A DNA stretch of 64,000 bases from Aeromonas lacus (GCF_000764665.1 NZ_JRGM01000130.1:1-64000); one strand, 5' to 3'; numbered from the stretch's first letter, positions 47,361-56,246 are shown. Program-made: numbers and translations. Notes: generated by a model from the letters alone, not told the origin.

Positions 47361-48614
47361 ATGTTGAAACGTGACATGACCATCGCCAATTATGATCCGC
47401 AATTGTGGCAGGCCATCACAGACGAAACCCGTCGTCAGGAAGAGCATATCGAGCTGATTGCGTCCGAGAACTACACCAGCCCCCGAGTCATGGAAGCCCA
47501 GGGCTCCCAGCTGACCAACAAGTACGCCGAAGGTTACCCCGCCAAGCGTTACTACGGTGGTTGCGAGTATGTGGATGTGGTTGAAACCCTGGCTATCGAG
47601 CGCGCCAAAGAGCTGTTCGGTGCCACCTACGCCAACGTGCAGCCGCACTCCGGCTCCCAGGCCAACAGCGCTGTTTACATGGCTCTGCTGCAGCCGGGCG
47701 ACACCGTGCTGGGCATGAACCTGGCCCACGGTGGTCACCTGACCCACGGCTCCCCGGTTAACTTCTCCGGCAAGCTCTACAACATCATCCCCTACGGTAT
47801 CGATGAGTCCGGCAAGATCGACTACGACGACATGGAGCGCCAGGCTGTCGAGCACAAGCCGAAGATGATGATCGGTGGCTTCTCCGCCTACTCCGGCATC
47901 GTTGACTGGGCCCGCATGCGTGAAATCGCCGACAAGGTCGGTGCCTACCTGTTCGTTGACATGGCCCACGTGGCAGGTCTGATCGCCGCTGGCGTCTATC
48001 CGAACCCGGTGCCCCACGCTCACGTGGTTACCTCCACCACTCACAAGACCCTGGCTGGTCCGCGCGGTGGTCTGATCCTCTCCGCCGCTGATGACGAGGA
48101 GCTCTACAAGAAGCTCAACTCCGCCGTCTTCCCGGGTGGTCAGGGTGGCCCGCTGATGCACGTCATCGCCGGTAAAGCCGTTGCCTTCAAAGAGGCGCTG
48201 GAGCCGGAGTTCAAGACCTATCAGGCTCAGGTCGTGAAAAACGCCAAGGCGATGGCTGCCACCTTCATCGAGCGCGGTTACAAGATCGTCTCCGGCGGTA
48301 CCGACAACCACCTGATGCTGGTTGATCTGATCGGCCGCGAGCTGACCGGTAAGGACGCTGACGCTGCGCTGGGCAAAGCCAACATCACCGTCAACAAGAA
48401 CTCCGTGCCCAACGACCCGCGCTCCCCGTTCGTCACCTCCGGTGTGCGGATCGGTACCCCGGCCATCACCCGCCGCGGTTTCAAGGAAGCCGAGTCCATC
48501 GAGCTGACCCACTGGATCTGCGACGTACTGGACAACCACGACAACGATGCCGTGCTGGCCACCGTACGCGAGAAGGTGCTGGATATCTGCCGCCGCTTCC
48601 CGGTTTATGGCTGA
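47361..48614 (+). CDS. glyA: Serine hydroxymethyltransferase
   Basis: This 417-residue PLP enzyme interconverts serine and glycine and makes 5,10-methylene-tetrahydrofolate. The PLP-binding Lys is in [15 protein letters not shown] (near 229). The N-terminus [18 protein letters not shown] and the motif [19 protein letters not shown] match E. coli GlyA closely. The start follows GGAGAGA about 8 bases upstream; 24 codons of in-frame upstream sequence are leader. It is a one-gene unit with a strong terminator. Confidence 0.98.
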   Translation: MLKRDMTIANYDPQLWQAITDETRRQEEHIELIASENYTSPRVMEAQGSQLTNKYAEGYPAKRYYGGCEYVDVVETLAIERAKELFGATYANVQPHSGSQANSAVYMALLQPGDTVLGMNLAHGGHLTHGSPVNFSGKLYNIIPYGIDESGKIDYDDMERQAVEHKPKMMIGGFSAYSGIVDWARMREIADKVGAYLFVDMAHVAGLIAAGVYPNPVPHAHVVTSTTHKTLAGPRGGLILSAADDEELYKKLNSAVFPGGQGGPLMHVIAGKAVAFKEALEPEFKTYQAQVVKNAKAMAATFIERGYKIVSGGTDNHLMLVDLIGRELTGKDADAALGKANITVNKNSVPNDPRSPFVTSGVRIGTPAITRRGFKEAESIELTHWICDVLDNHDNDAVLATVREKVLDICRRFPVYG

Positions 48615-48640
48615 TAAGTCAGACCATCCGGTTTGAGACC

Positions 48641-48669
48641 AATGCCACCTTCGGGTGGCATTGTTTTTT
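48641..48669 (+). terminator. Terminator of glyA
   Basis: AATGCCACC/GGTGGCATT with a TTCG tetraloop is followed by GTTTTTT. Confidence 0.9.
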
Positions 48670-48693
48670 ATGGCGTTGGGCAACAGGGGAGGG

Positions 48694-49176
48694 ATGAGAT
48701 TGAACCGCGAAGAGAAGATGCAGAGCGAAGAGGCACACTCCTGCGCAGAGCGGGACAAGGCGCTGGAGGCGGAGCTTCGGCTGGCAATCCGCGCCCAGTA
48801 TCACTTTCGTGCCAGCGAGCAGGGGCTGCTGGCGTGGGATGTACGGCGGCTGGTGCGACTGAGCCGTGATCTGCCGTTGCAGGCGGTGGCATTGAGCGGC
48901 ATTGCCGAGCTCGACCGCGATCACTGGTACGGTCATGGCAGCGCCACCCCCACCCCCACGGTGCGCAGCGTGGTCGAGCACTGCCAACTCATCATGGCGG
49001 CGGATCTCGCCTATCCGATCATTCTCGACAGCGCCGGTCGGGTGATGGATGGCATGCACAGGATCGGCAAGGCGCTGCTGCTGGGTCACAGCCATATCGA
49101 TGCGGTGCGGTTTATGGTCGATCCTGCCCCCGATTATCAGGATTGCGATCCCGATAGCCTGCCTTATGACGACTGA
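48694..49176 (+). CDS. ParB-like-motif protein of unknown function
   Basis: This 160-residue cytoplasmic protein has a C-terminal segment [32 protein letters not shown] that resembles the ParB/Srx nuclease-like fold motif (substrate-binding DGxHR). The N-terminal part is helical and acidic. I chose the ATG with GGGGAGGG just upstream; a GTG 13 codons earlier lies inside the glyA terminator. The gene sits between glyA and nrdR, a place where other gammaproteobacteria have no gene or a small unknown one. No function can be assigned. Confidence 0.75.
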   Translation: MRLNREEKMQSEEAHSCAERDKALEAELRLAIRAQYHFRASEQGLLAWDVRRLVRLSRDLPLQAVALSGIAELDRDHWYGHGSATPTPTVRSVVEHCQLIMAADLAYPIILDSAGRVMDGMHRIGKALLLGHSHIDAVRFMVDPAPDYQDCDPDSLPYDD

Positions 49177-49222
49177 GCAGCCCCTTGGCGATAACGGCTG
49201 GAAAAATCACGCTTTTGCGCTT

Positions 49223-49252
49223 TTTACCGCGGTTGGATGGCCGTGCTACACT
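49223..49252 (+). promoter_or_regulatory. Promoter of nrdR
   Basis: TGCTACACT forms an extended -10 (49244-49252) with TTTACC as a weak -35 18 bases upstream. The start would be near 49259. Confidence 0.5.
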
Positions 49253-49263
49253 GGCCGACCTAA

Positions 49264-49296
49264 CACCCGCACCTGTTGGCGGGTGCCCCGTTTTGT
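49264..49296 (+). other. Hairpin with T-rich tail in the nrdR leader
   Basis: A CACCCGC/GCGGGTG stem with an eight-base loop is followed by CCCCGTTTTGTT, 17 bases before the nrdR ATG. It could attenuate transcription of nrdR. The tail is interrupted, so termination would be partial. Confidence 0.45.
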
Positions 49297-49312
49297 TAAC
49301 GCCGGAGGTCAG

Positions 49313-49762
49313 ATGCATTGCCCTTTCTGTAGTGCCGTTGATACCAAGGTGATCGATTCCCGTCTGGTGGCTGAAGGCCATCAGGTGCGCCGCCGTCGCG
49401 AATGTCTGCTCTGTCACGAGCGTTTTACCACCTTCGAGATGGCCGAGCTGGTGATGCCGCGGGTCATCAAGTCCAACGGTTCGCGCGAGCCGTTCAACGA
49501 GGACAAGCTGCGGGCCGGCATCCTGCGGGCGCTGGAGAAGCGTCCGGTGAGCATGGAGGCCATCGAAAAGGCGGTCAACCATATCAAGTCACGCCTGCGC
49601 GCCACCGGCGAGCGGGAAGTTGCCTCCCAGCTGGTGGGTAATCTGGTGATGGATGAGCTCAAGGGATTGGACAAGGTGGCCTATATCCGCTTTGCCTCCG
49701 TCTATCGCAGCTTTGAAGATATCCGCGAGTTTGGCGAAGAGATCGCCAAGCTGGAGAAGTAA
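49313..49762 (+). CDS. nrdR: Transcriptional repressor NrdR
   Basis: This 149-residue ATP/dATP-sensing repressor of ribonucleotide reductase genes has an N-terminal zinc ribbon ([23 protein letters not shown]) and an ATP-cone domain (about 49-139, [29 protein letters not shown]). The ATG has GGAGG upstream. It begins the nrdR-rib-nusB cluster, as in E. coli and Vibrio. Confidence 0.97.
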   Translation: MHCPFCSAVDTKVIDSRLVAEGHQVRRRRECLLCHERFTTFEMAELVMPRVIKSNGSREPFNEDKLRAGILRALEKRPVSMEAIEKAVNHIKSRLRATGEREVASQLVGNLVMDELKGLDKVAYIRFASVYRSFEDIREFGEEIAKLEK

Positions 49763-50079
49763 CGACTGCGAACCCCTCCCGGATCGGAGGGGGCATAATC
49801 GGCCGGGGCCGCCACGCTGGCTGCCGGCTGGCAAGTGGACTGTTGCGCCAGTGAAACATCCAGGCTGAGTATTGTTTCGCTGGTGAAAAAATTTGAGGGT
49901 GTGCGACCGCAACCTGCGAGTCGGCGCCTGCCGTCATGGCGGGAAATGCCATGGCCGATCTGCCCGATGTTGTTGGCGATAAGCTGGTGAGCTGCAAGAG
50001 ATAAGAGAACGCAACGCATCTTCTTGCCCCATCAGATTGCTGCACCACACGGGATACGTTGCTGGAAACAGGAGCCCGG
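49763..50079 (+). other. ribD leader with long hairpins
   Basis: The 317-base gap between nrdR and ribD holds a CCCCTCC/GGAGGGG hairpin (49777-49797) without a T-run, a 13-base-pair stem at 49846-49885 (described separately), and a GCCATGGC-type repeat near 49933-49955. None of the conserved FMN-riboswitch sequences is present. A long minus-strand reading frame in the area is a shadow. Confidence 0.5.
49846..49885. repeat. Imperfect 13-bp inverted repeat in ribD leader
   Basis: CGCCAGTGAAACA and TGTTTCGCTGGTG pair along all 13 positions, two of them G-U, around a 14-base loop. It precedes an A-run. It could be a structured leader RNA or a small palindromic repeat element. Confidence 0.55.
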
Positions 50080-51189
50080 ATGTTTAGTCAAGATGATTAC
50101 CAATGGATGAGTCGGGCCCTTGAGCTGGCCCGCCGCGGCCGTTACACCACGGCCCCCAACCCCTGCGTCGGTGCCGTGCTGGTCAAGGATGGCGTGGTGG
50201 TTGGCGAAGGGTGGCATCAGAAGGCGGGCGAGCCCCATGCCGAGGTCTACGCCCTGCGCGCCGCCGGTGACAACGCCCGTGGTGCCACCGCCTATGTGAC
50301 CCTCGAACCCTGCTCCCACCACGGTCGTACTCCCCCCTGCGCCGAAGCGCTGATCAACGCCGGCGTAGCCCGGGTGGTAGCGGCCATGGTTGACCCCAAT
50401 CCTCAGGTGGGCGGACGCGGTCTGCGGATGCTCTCCGAGGCGGGCATCAAGACCGATTTTGGCCTGCTGGCGAGCGAAGCGGAAGCGCTCAATCCGGGCT
50501 TTTTCAAGCGGATGCGTACCGCCTTCCCGCGAGTGACCGTCAAGCTGGGGGCCAGTCTCGATGGCCGCACCGCCATGGCGAGCGGCGAGAGCCAGTGGAT
50601 CACCTCCCCGGATGCGCGCCGTGACGTGCAGCGACTGCGTGCCCGCCACGATGCGGTGCTCTCCAGCGCCGAAACCGTGCTGGCCGATGGCGCTTCCCTG
50701 ACCGTGCGCTGGGACGAGCTGCCCCCCTCGGTCAAGGCGAGCTATCCCAAAGAGACCCTGCGCCAGCCGCTGCGGGTCATCGTCGATTCGCAAAACCGGC
50801 TCACCCCCGACCTGCCGCTGTTCCAGAGCGAGAGCCCGGTGCTGCTGGCCCGTCACAAGGCGTCCGGCGAGTGGCCCGCGTGGGTGCAGCAGCTGGAGCT
50901 GCCGCTGCTGGATGGCAAGCTGGATCTGGTCAGCCTCTTCATGCTGCTGGCCAAGCAGAACGTCAACTCGGTACTGGTCGAGGCGGGGCCGCGGCTGTGC
51001 GGCGCTCTGCTGGAAAAAGGGCTGGTGGATGAGCTGGTGCTCTATCAGGCGCCCAAACTGATGGGCGACGAGGGGCGTGGCCTGTTCCATCTGCCTGGCC
51101 TGACCCGGCTGTTCCAGGCGCCCAAGCTCGCCATCAAGGATGTGCGCATGGTGGGGCCGGATATTCGCATTACCGCCAAAATAGCCTGA
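50080..51189 (+). CDS. ribD: Bifunctional pyrimidine deaminase/reductase in riboflavin synthesis
   Basis: This 369-residue protein catalyses the second and third steps of riboflavin synthesis. The N-terminal deaminase has the zinc site HAEVYALR and PCSHHGRTPPC. The C-terminal reductase has KLGASLDGRTAMASGESQWITS. I chose the ATG at MFSQDDYQW with CAGGAG upstream; seven codons of in-frame upstream sequence are unlikely. It is the first of the ribD-ribE-ribBA-ribH-nusB run, with moderate gaps between genes. Confidence 0.97.
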   Translation: MFSQDDYQWMSRALELARRGRYTTAPNPCVGAVLVKDGVVVGEGWHQKAGEPHAEVYALRAAGDNARGATAYVTLEPCSHHGRTPPCAEALINAGVARVVAAMVDPNPQVGGRGLRMLSEAGIKTDFGLLASEAEALNPGFFKRMRTAFPRVTVKLGASLDGRTAMASGESQWITSPDARRDVQRLRARHDAVLSSAETVLADGASLTVRWDELPPSVKASYPKETLRQPLRVIVDSQNRLTPDLPLFQSESPVLLARHKASGEWPAWVQQLELPLLDGKLDLVSLFMLLAKQNVNSVLVEAGPRLCGALLEKGLVDELVLYQAPKLMGDEGRGLFHLPGLTRLFQAPKLAIKDVRMVGPDIRITAKIA

Positions 51190-51243
51190 TCTTTCAATGT
51201 TCAAGGGGGCATTCGTTGCCCCGTCATCAGCAAGGTGATCTGC

Positions 51244-51897
51244 ATGTTTACCGGAATTATCGAAGCGGTGGGGACTCTGGCCGAGCTGCGCCGTCAGGGG
51301 GAGGACATGGCCCTTACCGTCCACGCCCCGGGCCTGGATTTTAGCGACGTCAAGCTGGGCGACTCCATCGCTACCAACGGCGTCTGCCTCACCGTCGTGG
51401 CGCTTGGCGACAAGAGCTATACCGCCGATGTGTCGCTGGAAACCCTCTCCCGTACCGGCTTTGCCGCCGCCAGAGTGGGCGATCGGGTCAATCTCGAGAA
51501 GGCGCTGATGCCCACCTCCCGCCTCGGCGGCCATCTGGTCTCCGGCCATGTGGACGGGGTAGGGGAAGTGAAAAGCGTCTCCAGCAGCGGCCGCGCCATC
51601 GAGTACTGGATCAAGGCGCCGGGCGAGCTCTCCCGCTACATCGCCGAGAAAGGTTCCATTGCGGTGGATGGCATCAGCCTCACCGTCAACGCGGTGCAGG
51701 GCGACCTGTTCCGCCTGACAATCGTGCCCCACACCGCCCAAGAGACCACCATCGCCAGCTGGAAGCCGGGTCACAAGGTCAACCTTGAGGTGGATCAGAT
51801 CGCCCGTTATCTGGAGCGATTGATGATGGGCAAGAGTCAGGAGAGCAGCGCCTCTACCCTGACTCTGGACAAGCTGGCCAAGGCCGGTTTTCTCTGA
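51244..51897 (+). CDS. ribE: Riboflavin synthase, alpha subunit
   Basis: This 217-residue trimeric enzyme dismutates two molecules of 6,7-dimethyl-8-ribityllumazine to riboflavin. Two tandem lumazine-binding beta-barrels are seen: MFTGIIEAVGTLAEL near the start, and LGGHLVSGHVDGVGEVKS near 97 for the second. In E. coli the same protein is called RibC. AAGG lies about 9 bases before the ATG. Confidence 0.96.
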   Translation: MFTGIIEAVGTLAELRRQGEDMALTVHAPGLDFSDVKLGDSIATNGVCLTVVALGDKSYTADVSLETLSRTGFAAARVGDRVNLEKALMPTSRLGGHLVSGHVDGVGEVKSVSSSGRAIEYWIKAPGELSRYIAEKGSIAVDGISLTVNAVQGDLFRLTIVPHTAQETTIASWKPGHKVNLEVDQIARYLERLMMGKSQESSASTLTLDKLAKAGFL

Positions 51898-51898
51898 T

Positions 51899-51920
51899 GG
51901 TCGGGGTGTTGGCCCCGACC
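51899..51920 (+). other. Hairpin between ribE and ribBA
   Basis: GGTCGGGG/CCCCGACC forms an eight-base stem directly after the ribE stop codon. No T-run follows, so the structure may modulate processing or partial termination. A second small stem TTGAGCC/GGCTCAA (52000-52017) lies just before the ribBA ribosome-binding site. Confidence 0.45.
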
Positions 51921-52044
51921 AAAACGATTTTCTGTGATCCCGCTCCGATTGAAATGGGACCATGCGCCCCAATCTAGAGCAGCATATCTCGCATTCCCGT
52001 TGAGCCTGCGGGCTCAATCCCCAAATAGACAGATGGAGTAGCCC

Positions 52045-53154
52045 ATGGCGCTGAGCACAACCCAGGAAATCATTGCCGACATCAAGGCTGGCAAGATGGT
52101 GATCCTGATGGATGACGAAGACAGGGAGAACGAAGGGGACCTCATCATGGCCGCCTCCTGCGTCCGTCCGGAGGATATCAACTTCATGGCCCGCTACGGC
52201 CGTGGCCTCATCTGCCTGACCCTGACCCGGGATCGCTGCAAGCAATTGGCGCTGCCGCTGATGGTGGATCGCAACAATGCCCAGTTCTCCACCGCCTTTA
52301 CCGTCTCCATCGAGGCGGCAGAAGGGGTGACCACAGGAATCTCCGCCGCCGATCGCGCGGTGACCGTGCAGGCCGCTGTCGCGCCGAATGCCAAAGCAGC
52401 CGATCTGGTGCAGCCGGGCCACATCTTCCCGCTGATGGCGCAGGATGGCGGCGTGCTGACCCGTGCCGGTCACACCGAAGCGGGCTGCGATCTGGCTCGT
52501 CTGGCCGGTTTCGAGCCTGCCGCCGTCATCGTCGAGATCCTCAATGAAGATGGCACCATGGCGCGCCGCCCGGATCTGGAGCTGTTCGCCGAGGAGCACG
52601 GCATCAAGCTTGGCACCATTGCCGACCTTATCGAGTACCGCAACCAGCACGAGACCACGGTCGAGAAGGTGGCCGAGTGCAAGCTGCCCACCGAGTTTGG
52701 CGAGTTCGACCTCATCACCTTCCGCGACACCATCGACAATCAGGTGCACTTCGCCCTGAAAAAGGGTGAGGTGCAGGCCGACCAGCCGACTCTGGTTCGC
52801 GTCCATCTGCACGATGTGCTGAGCGATCTGCTGCTGACTGATCGCCACGCAGCCCGCAGCTGGCCGCTGCCCAAATCCATGGCCCGCATTGCAGACGAGG
52901 GCGGGGTGCTGGTGATCCTGGGGGCGGAAGCCCATGGCGCCGAGCTGCTGGCCCGGGTAAAGGGTTTTGAAGCTGCCGACAAGGGCTTGGCGCCGGAAGG
53001 AGCCAAGTGGCAGGGTACTTCGCGTCGGGTGGGCGTTGGCTCCCAGATCCTCAAGGCCCTTGGCGTGAGCAAGATGCGCCTGCTGAGCTCGCCGAAGAAG
53101 TACCATGCCCTCGGTGGTTTCGGTCTGGAAGTGGTTGAATACATAGGCGAATAA
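52045..53154 (+). CDS. ribBA: 3,4-dihydroxy-2-butanone-4-phosphate synthase with degenerate GTP cyclohydrolase II domain
   Basis: This 369-residue protein has an intact N-terminal DHBP synthase (RibB) domain with [16 protein letters not shown] and [15 protein letters not shown]. The C-terminal half (about 210-369) has the length and fold pattern of GTP cyclohydrolase II (RibA), but the zinc-binding cysteines (C-x10-C-x-C in the family) are missing; the domain has no cysteine at all. The catalytic-loop signature QEGRGIGL is also gone. Only the first activity is therefore credible. The same domain pattern is known for RibBA-like proteins of related gammaproteobacteria. A separate RibA must supply the cyclohydrolase. 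Confidence 0.95.
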   Translation: MALSTTQEIIADIKAGKMVILMDDEDRENEGDLIMAASCVRPEDINFMARYGRGLICLTLTRDRCKQLALPLMVDRNNAQFSTAFTVSIEAAEGVTTGISAADRAVTVQAAVAPNAKAADLVQPGHIFPLMAQDGGVLTRAGHTEAGCDLARLAGFEPAAVIVEILNEDGTMARRPDLELFAEEHGIKLGTIADLIEYRNQHETTVEKVAECKLPTEFGEFDLITFRDTIDNQVHFALKKGEVQADQPTLVRVHLHDVLSDLLLTDRHAARSWPLPKSMARIADEGGVLVILGAEAHGAELLARVKGFEAADKGLAPEGAKWQGTSRRVGVGSQILKALGVSKMRLLSSPKKYHALGGFGLEVVEYIGE

Positions 53155-53353
53155 CAGCCACAGCTGCGGCTTGCAGAGGGCGTTATCCGTCCTCGGCAAG
53201 TCGTGGAGTATGCCGGCGCATGACCACGCCGGCCCGTTGAATTGGCGATCATGGCCGCTCGTTGCGGCCATGGTTTTTGTCGTGGGTCTGTTGTGCTAGA
53301 ATGTGCGCACTTTTGACTCCGGCCCTTTTGCTTTCACAGATACAGGATTTCCA

Positions 53354-53824
53354 ATGAAGGTTATCGAAGGAAACATTGCCGCTCCCGAGGCGCGCGTTGC
53401 CATTGTCGTTGCCCGTTTCAACAGCTTCATCAACGACAGCCTGGTGAGTGGTGCAGTAGACGTACTGAAGCGTCAAGGTCAAGTGCAGGACAGCAATCTG
53501 ACTCTGGTGAAAGTACCGGGCGCAGTTGAAATGCCGCTGGTTATCAAGAAGCTGGCCAAGAGCGGCAAATATGACGCCATCGTGGCGGTCGGTACTGTCA
53601 TCCGTGGCGGCACCTACCACTTCGATCTGGTGGCAAACGAGAACAGCAAAGGCATGGCCCAGGTGATGATGGAGTATGAAATCCCCGTCGCCTTCGGCGT
53701 GCTGACTACCGAAAACATTGAACAAGCCATCGAGCGTGCAGGTACCAAGGCGGGTAACAAGGGTGCAGAGGCTGCACTGGCAGCGCTTGAAATGATCAAC
53801 GTCCTGAAAGAACTGGACGTGTAA
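53354..53824 (+). CDS. ribH: 6,7-dimethyl-8-ribityllumazine synthase
   Basis: This 156-residue enzyme builds lumazine from the DHBP and pyrimidine branches, and assembles into icosahedral capsids in many bacteria. Landmarks are [35 protein letters not shown] and [17 protein letters not shown]; the His in the last is catalytic. The ATG has CAGGA upstream. In E. coli it is named RibE. It precedes nusB by 14 bases. Confidence 0.97.
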   Translation: MKVIEGNIAAPEARVAIVVARFNSFINDSLVSGAVDVLKRQGQVQDSNLTLVKVPGAVEMPLVIKKLAKSGKYDAIVAVGTVIRGGTYHFDLVANENSKGMAQVMMEYEIPVAFGVLTTENIEQAIERAGTKAGNKGAEAALAALEMINVLKELDV

Positions 53825-53838
53825 CGAGGAGAAATGCA

Positions 53839-54252
53839 TTGAAACCGTCTGAGCGCCGTAAAGCCCGTCATTGCGCCACCCAGGCCATCTACCAGTGGCA
53901 GATGACCAAGGCCAACGTGGGTGACATCGAAGAGCAGTTCAAGATCGATCAGGACACCAAGGGTGTAGACCTGAACTACTTCCGCGATCTGCTGTTCGGG
54001 GTATCGCTCCACTGCAACGAGCTGGACAAGGTCTTCGCACCTTTCCTCTCCCGTCCGCTGGAAGAAGTGGACATGGTGGACAAGGCGATCCTGCGTCTGG
54101 CGACCTATGAGCTGACCCGTCGTGATGATGTGCCGCCGCGTGTGGTCATCAACGAAGCGATCGAGCTGGCCAAAGCTTTTGCTGCCGATGACAGCCACAA
54201 GTTTGTCAACGGTGTACTGGACAAGGTGATCAAGTCGCTGGACAAGCGCTGA
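53839..54252 (+). CDS. nusB: Transcription antitermination protein NusB
   Basis: This 137-residue RNA-binding protein joins NusE (S10) in the antitermination complex on rRNA operons. The N-terminal KPSERRKARHCATQAIYQWQM is the Arg-rich boxA-binding part. The start codon is TTG, with GAGGAG seven bases upstream. An ATG five bases before it is out of frame and gives only a two-codon peptide (ATG CAT TGA). It follows ribH closely. Confidence 0.96.
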   Translation: MKPSERRKARHCATQAIYQWQMTKANVGDIEEQFKIDQDTKGVDLNYFRDLLFGVSLHCNELDKVFAPFLSRPLEEVDMVDKAILRLATYELTRRDDVPPRVVINEAIELAKAFAADDSHKFVNGVLDKVIKSLDKR

Positions 54253-54281
54253 TACCTGCGTTCATCAGCATCTAATAGAGG

Positions 54282-54304
54282 AGCCAGCTTATCGCTGGCT
54301 TTTT
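54282..54304 (+). terminator. Terminator-like hairpin overlapping the thiL initiation region
   Basis: AGCCAGC/GCTGGCT with a five-base loop and TTTT forms a rho-independent-like structure 30 bases after nusB. It lies between the only good Shine-Dalgarno sequence, AGAGGAG (54277-54283), and the thiL ATG at 54310. If formed, it could stop transcription, or place the Shine-Dalgarno about nine bases from the ATG across the hairpin base. Confidence 0.6.
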
Positions 54305-54309
54305 ACTGT

Positions 54310-55269
54310 ATGGGTGAATTCGAGCTGATTGATAAGTACTTCAAGGTCCCCCACGCCCGCAAGGACGTGGTGATGGGCCCTGGAGACGATTGCGCCCTGC
54401 TGACCCTGCCCCCCGACACCCAGCTGGCGGTGAGCACGGATACCCTGGTCAGCGGCGTGCACTTCTTTCCCGACATGGATCCGGTCGATCTCGGTTACAA
54501 GGCGCTGGCGGTCAATCTCTCCGATCTTGCCGCCATGGGCGCAGAGCCGCGCTGGGTTTCGCTGGCGCTGACGTTGCCGGCCATCAACGAGAGCTGGGTC
54601 GCCGGCTTTGCCGAAGGATTCCTGGAGCTTGCCGAGTACTACAACGTGGCGCTGGTGGGCGGGGACATGACCCGCGGGCCGCTCTCCATCACGGTGTCGG
54701 TCAAGGGCTCGGTGCCTGCCGGTCGCGCCCTGATGCGCAGCGGCGCCAGGGCAGGTGACGGCATCTATGTCACCGGCACTCTGGGGGATGCTGCTCTGGC
54801 GCTCTCCCATCTGCTGGGCAAGCGCACCCTCAACGAGAACCAGCTGGCGGCCGTGCTGCCGCGCCTCGACCATCCCCATCCCCGCATTCTGGCCGGACAG
54901 GCGCTGCGCGGACTGGCGGGCAGTGCGCTGGATCTCTCCGACGGGCTGGCATCGGATCTCGGCCACATTCTCAAGGCGTCCGGTGTGCGGGCCCAGATCG
55001 ATCTCGATCTGCTGCCGCTCTCGCCGGTGCTGCAGGATGCGGTGAGCGAGCAGGAGGCGTGGCAGCTGGCGCTGGCCGGCGGCGATGACTACGAGCTCTG
55101 CTTCACCGTGCCGCAGGAGCATCACGGCGCGCTCGATACCGCGCTGGCCCACAGCGGGGTCAAGTTCACCCGTATCGGCCGTATCGTGGCGGGTGAACCG
55201 GGCATTGAGTACCTGCGTGGCGAGCAGCCGGTCGAGCTGCAACTGAAAGGGTGGGATCACTTCGCATGA
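54310..55269 (+). CDS. thiL: Thiamine-monophosphate kinase
   Basis: This 319-residue enzyme of the PurM/ThiL fold phosphorylates thiamine phosphate to thiamine pyrophosphate. Landmarks are GEFELIDKYF at the start, GPGDDCALLTLP, STDTLVSGVHFFPDMDP with metal-binding Asp residues, and DLSDGLASDLGHILKASGV. The N-terminus fits E. coli ThiL. The start codon has no Shine-Dalgarno directly upstream. Its stop codon overlaps the start of pgpA. Confidence 0.96.
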   Translation: MGEFELIDKYFKVPHARKDVVMGPGDDCALLTLPPDTQLAVSTDTLVSGVHFFPDMDPVDLGYKALAVNLSDLAAMGAEPRWVSLALTLPAINESWVAGFAEGFLELAEYYNVALVGGDMTRGPLSITVSVKGSVPAGRALMRSGARAGDGIYVTGTLGDAALALSHLLGKRTLNENQLAAVLPRLDHPHPRILAGQALRGLAGSALDLSDGLASDLGHILKASGVRAQIDLDLLPLSPVLQDAVSEQEAWQLALAGGDDYELCFTVPQEHHGALDTALAHSGVKFTRIGRIVAGEPGIEYLRGEQPVELQLKGWDHFA

Positions 55270-55760
55270 GTCTGTTCACGATAAAGCCCGAGCTGAAACG
55301 ACTGGATCTGAAGAATCCGCTCCACTTTCTGGCGGTGGGCTTTGGCTCCGGTCTCTCCCCCAAAGCGCCGGGCACCATGGGGACGATCGCCGCCATCCCG
55401 CTCTACCTGCTGGTGAGCGGTTTGCCGACCTCCTGGTTTATTGCCCTGCTGGTGGTGGGGTTTGTGGTGGGTATCCGCATCTGCCAGAGCGCCACCGATG
55501 CCATCGGCATGCCGGATCACGGCGCCATCGTCTGGGACGAGGTGATCGGGTTTGGTGTCACCATGATAGCGGCGCCGGCCGGTTGGGAGTGGGTACTAGC
55601 GGGCTTCCTGCTGTTTCGGCTGTTCGATGTGCTCAAACCCTGGCCCATCTCCTGGTTTGATCGCCGTATCCACGGCGGCCTTGGCATCATGCTGGACGAT
55701 CTGATTGCCGCTCTGTTCGCCCTCATTTGTATGCAATTACTGGCCGCCTGGCTCGGTTGA
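55266..55760 (+). CDS. pgpA: Phosphatidylglycerophosphatase A
   Basis: This 164-residue inner-membrane phosphatase removes the terminal phosphate of phosphatidylglycerophosphate. Landmarks are GFGSGLSPKAPGTMGT, a metal-binding DEVIGF and RIHGGLGIMLDDLIAAL. It has about four membrane segments. The ATG overlaps the thiL stop codon (ATGA), showing translational coupling as in E. coli. Confidence 0.96.
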   Translation: MSLFTIKPELKRLDLKNPLHFLAVGFGSGLSPKAPGTMGTIAAIPLYLLVSGLPTSWFIALLVVGFVVGIRICQSATDAIGMPDHGAIVWDEVIGFGVTMIAAPAGWEWVLAGFLLFRLFDVLKPWPISWFDRRIHGGLGIMLDDLIAALFALICMQLLAAWLG

Positions 55761-55771
55761 TTGCCCTCTCC

Positions 55772-55807
55772 CGGGGAGTGACTGTTACAGCACTCCCCGA
55801 TTTATAT
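55772..55807 (+). terminator. Probable terminator of thiL-pgpA
   Basis: A nine-base stem CGGGGAGTG/CACTCCCCG with a ten-base loop is followed by ATTTATAT, a weak U-tract. Confidence 0.6.
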
Positions 55808-56246
55808 CTGCTTAATTTTCATTCATCGGCATATGCTGCCGTATATCATCCATTTCACATAAATATTCACTACTCATTCGGGGCCTTATCGCGAATGGAG
55901 AATAGTGATAAATGCTGCTTGTTGCGTTCTTGTTGAAATTAAAGTAATGCTAGCGGTAGGTATATGGATATGCGGGCCATTTTTGTGACTATAGTCATCA
56001 TTTTTCGCTATGGAAATGGTGGTTATCTGCGCAAAACATTGCGGAATTGTATAACTCAATCATTTACACCCGTGGGCAAACCGTCTAATTTACTCGCGGG
56101 TTATTCCAAAAAAATGCAAAAAACCCGCCCGGATCGCTGGTTTAACTGCTACACGGATTGAGCATTAATTGCCCTGAGCAGCACCGGCATCTGCGGCCAA
56201 TTTATGGACGAATTATTTGGGACGGATGTCCCCCGCAGAGGTAAAC
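55808..56246. other. AT-rich intergenic region before the dipeptide importer
   Basis: About 440 bases are much richer in A and T than the flanking genes. The region contains the 12-base palindrome TGACTATAGTCA (55986-55997), and a GCGGGTT/AACCCGC inverted repeat near 56096-56133. A short frame inside (55964-56161) is not credible. Promoters of the importer are expected near the 3' side. Confidence 0.5.

Noticed and set aside
49763-50079. FMN riboswitch before ribD
   Set aside because: None of the conserved aptamer segments (such as GGGCAGGGTGAAATTCCC-type parts) is present.
50032-53271. Minus-strand open frame of more than 1000 codons over the riboflavin genes
   Set aside because: It is the mirror of high-GC genes on the plus strand with proven family signatures. 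It has no ribosome-binding site and its product is a low-information His/Gly/Arg-rich sequence.
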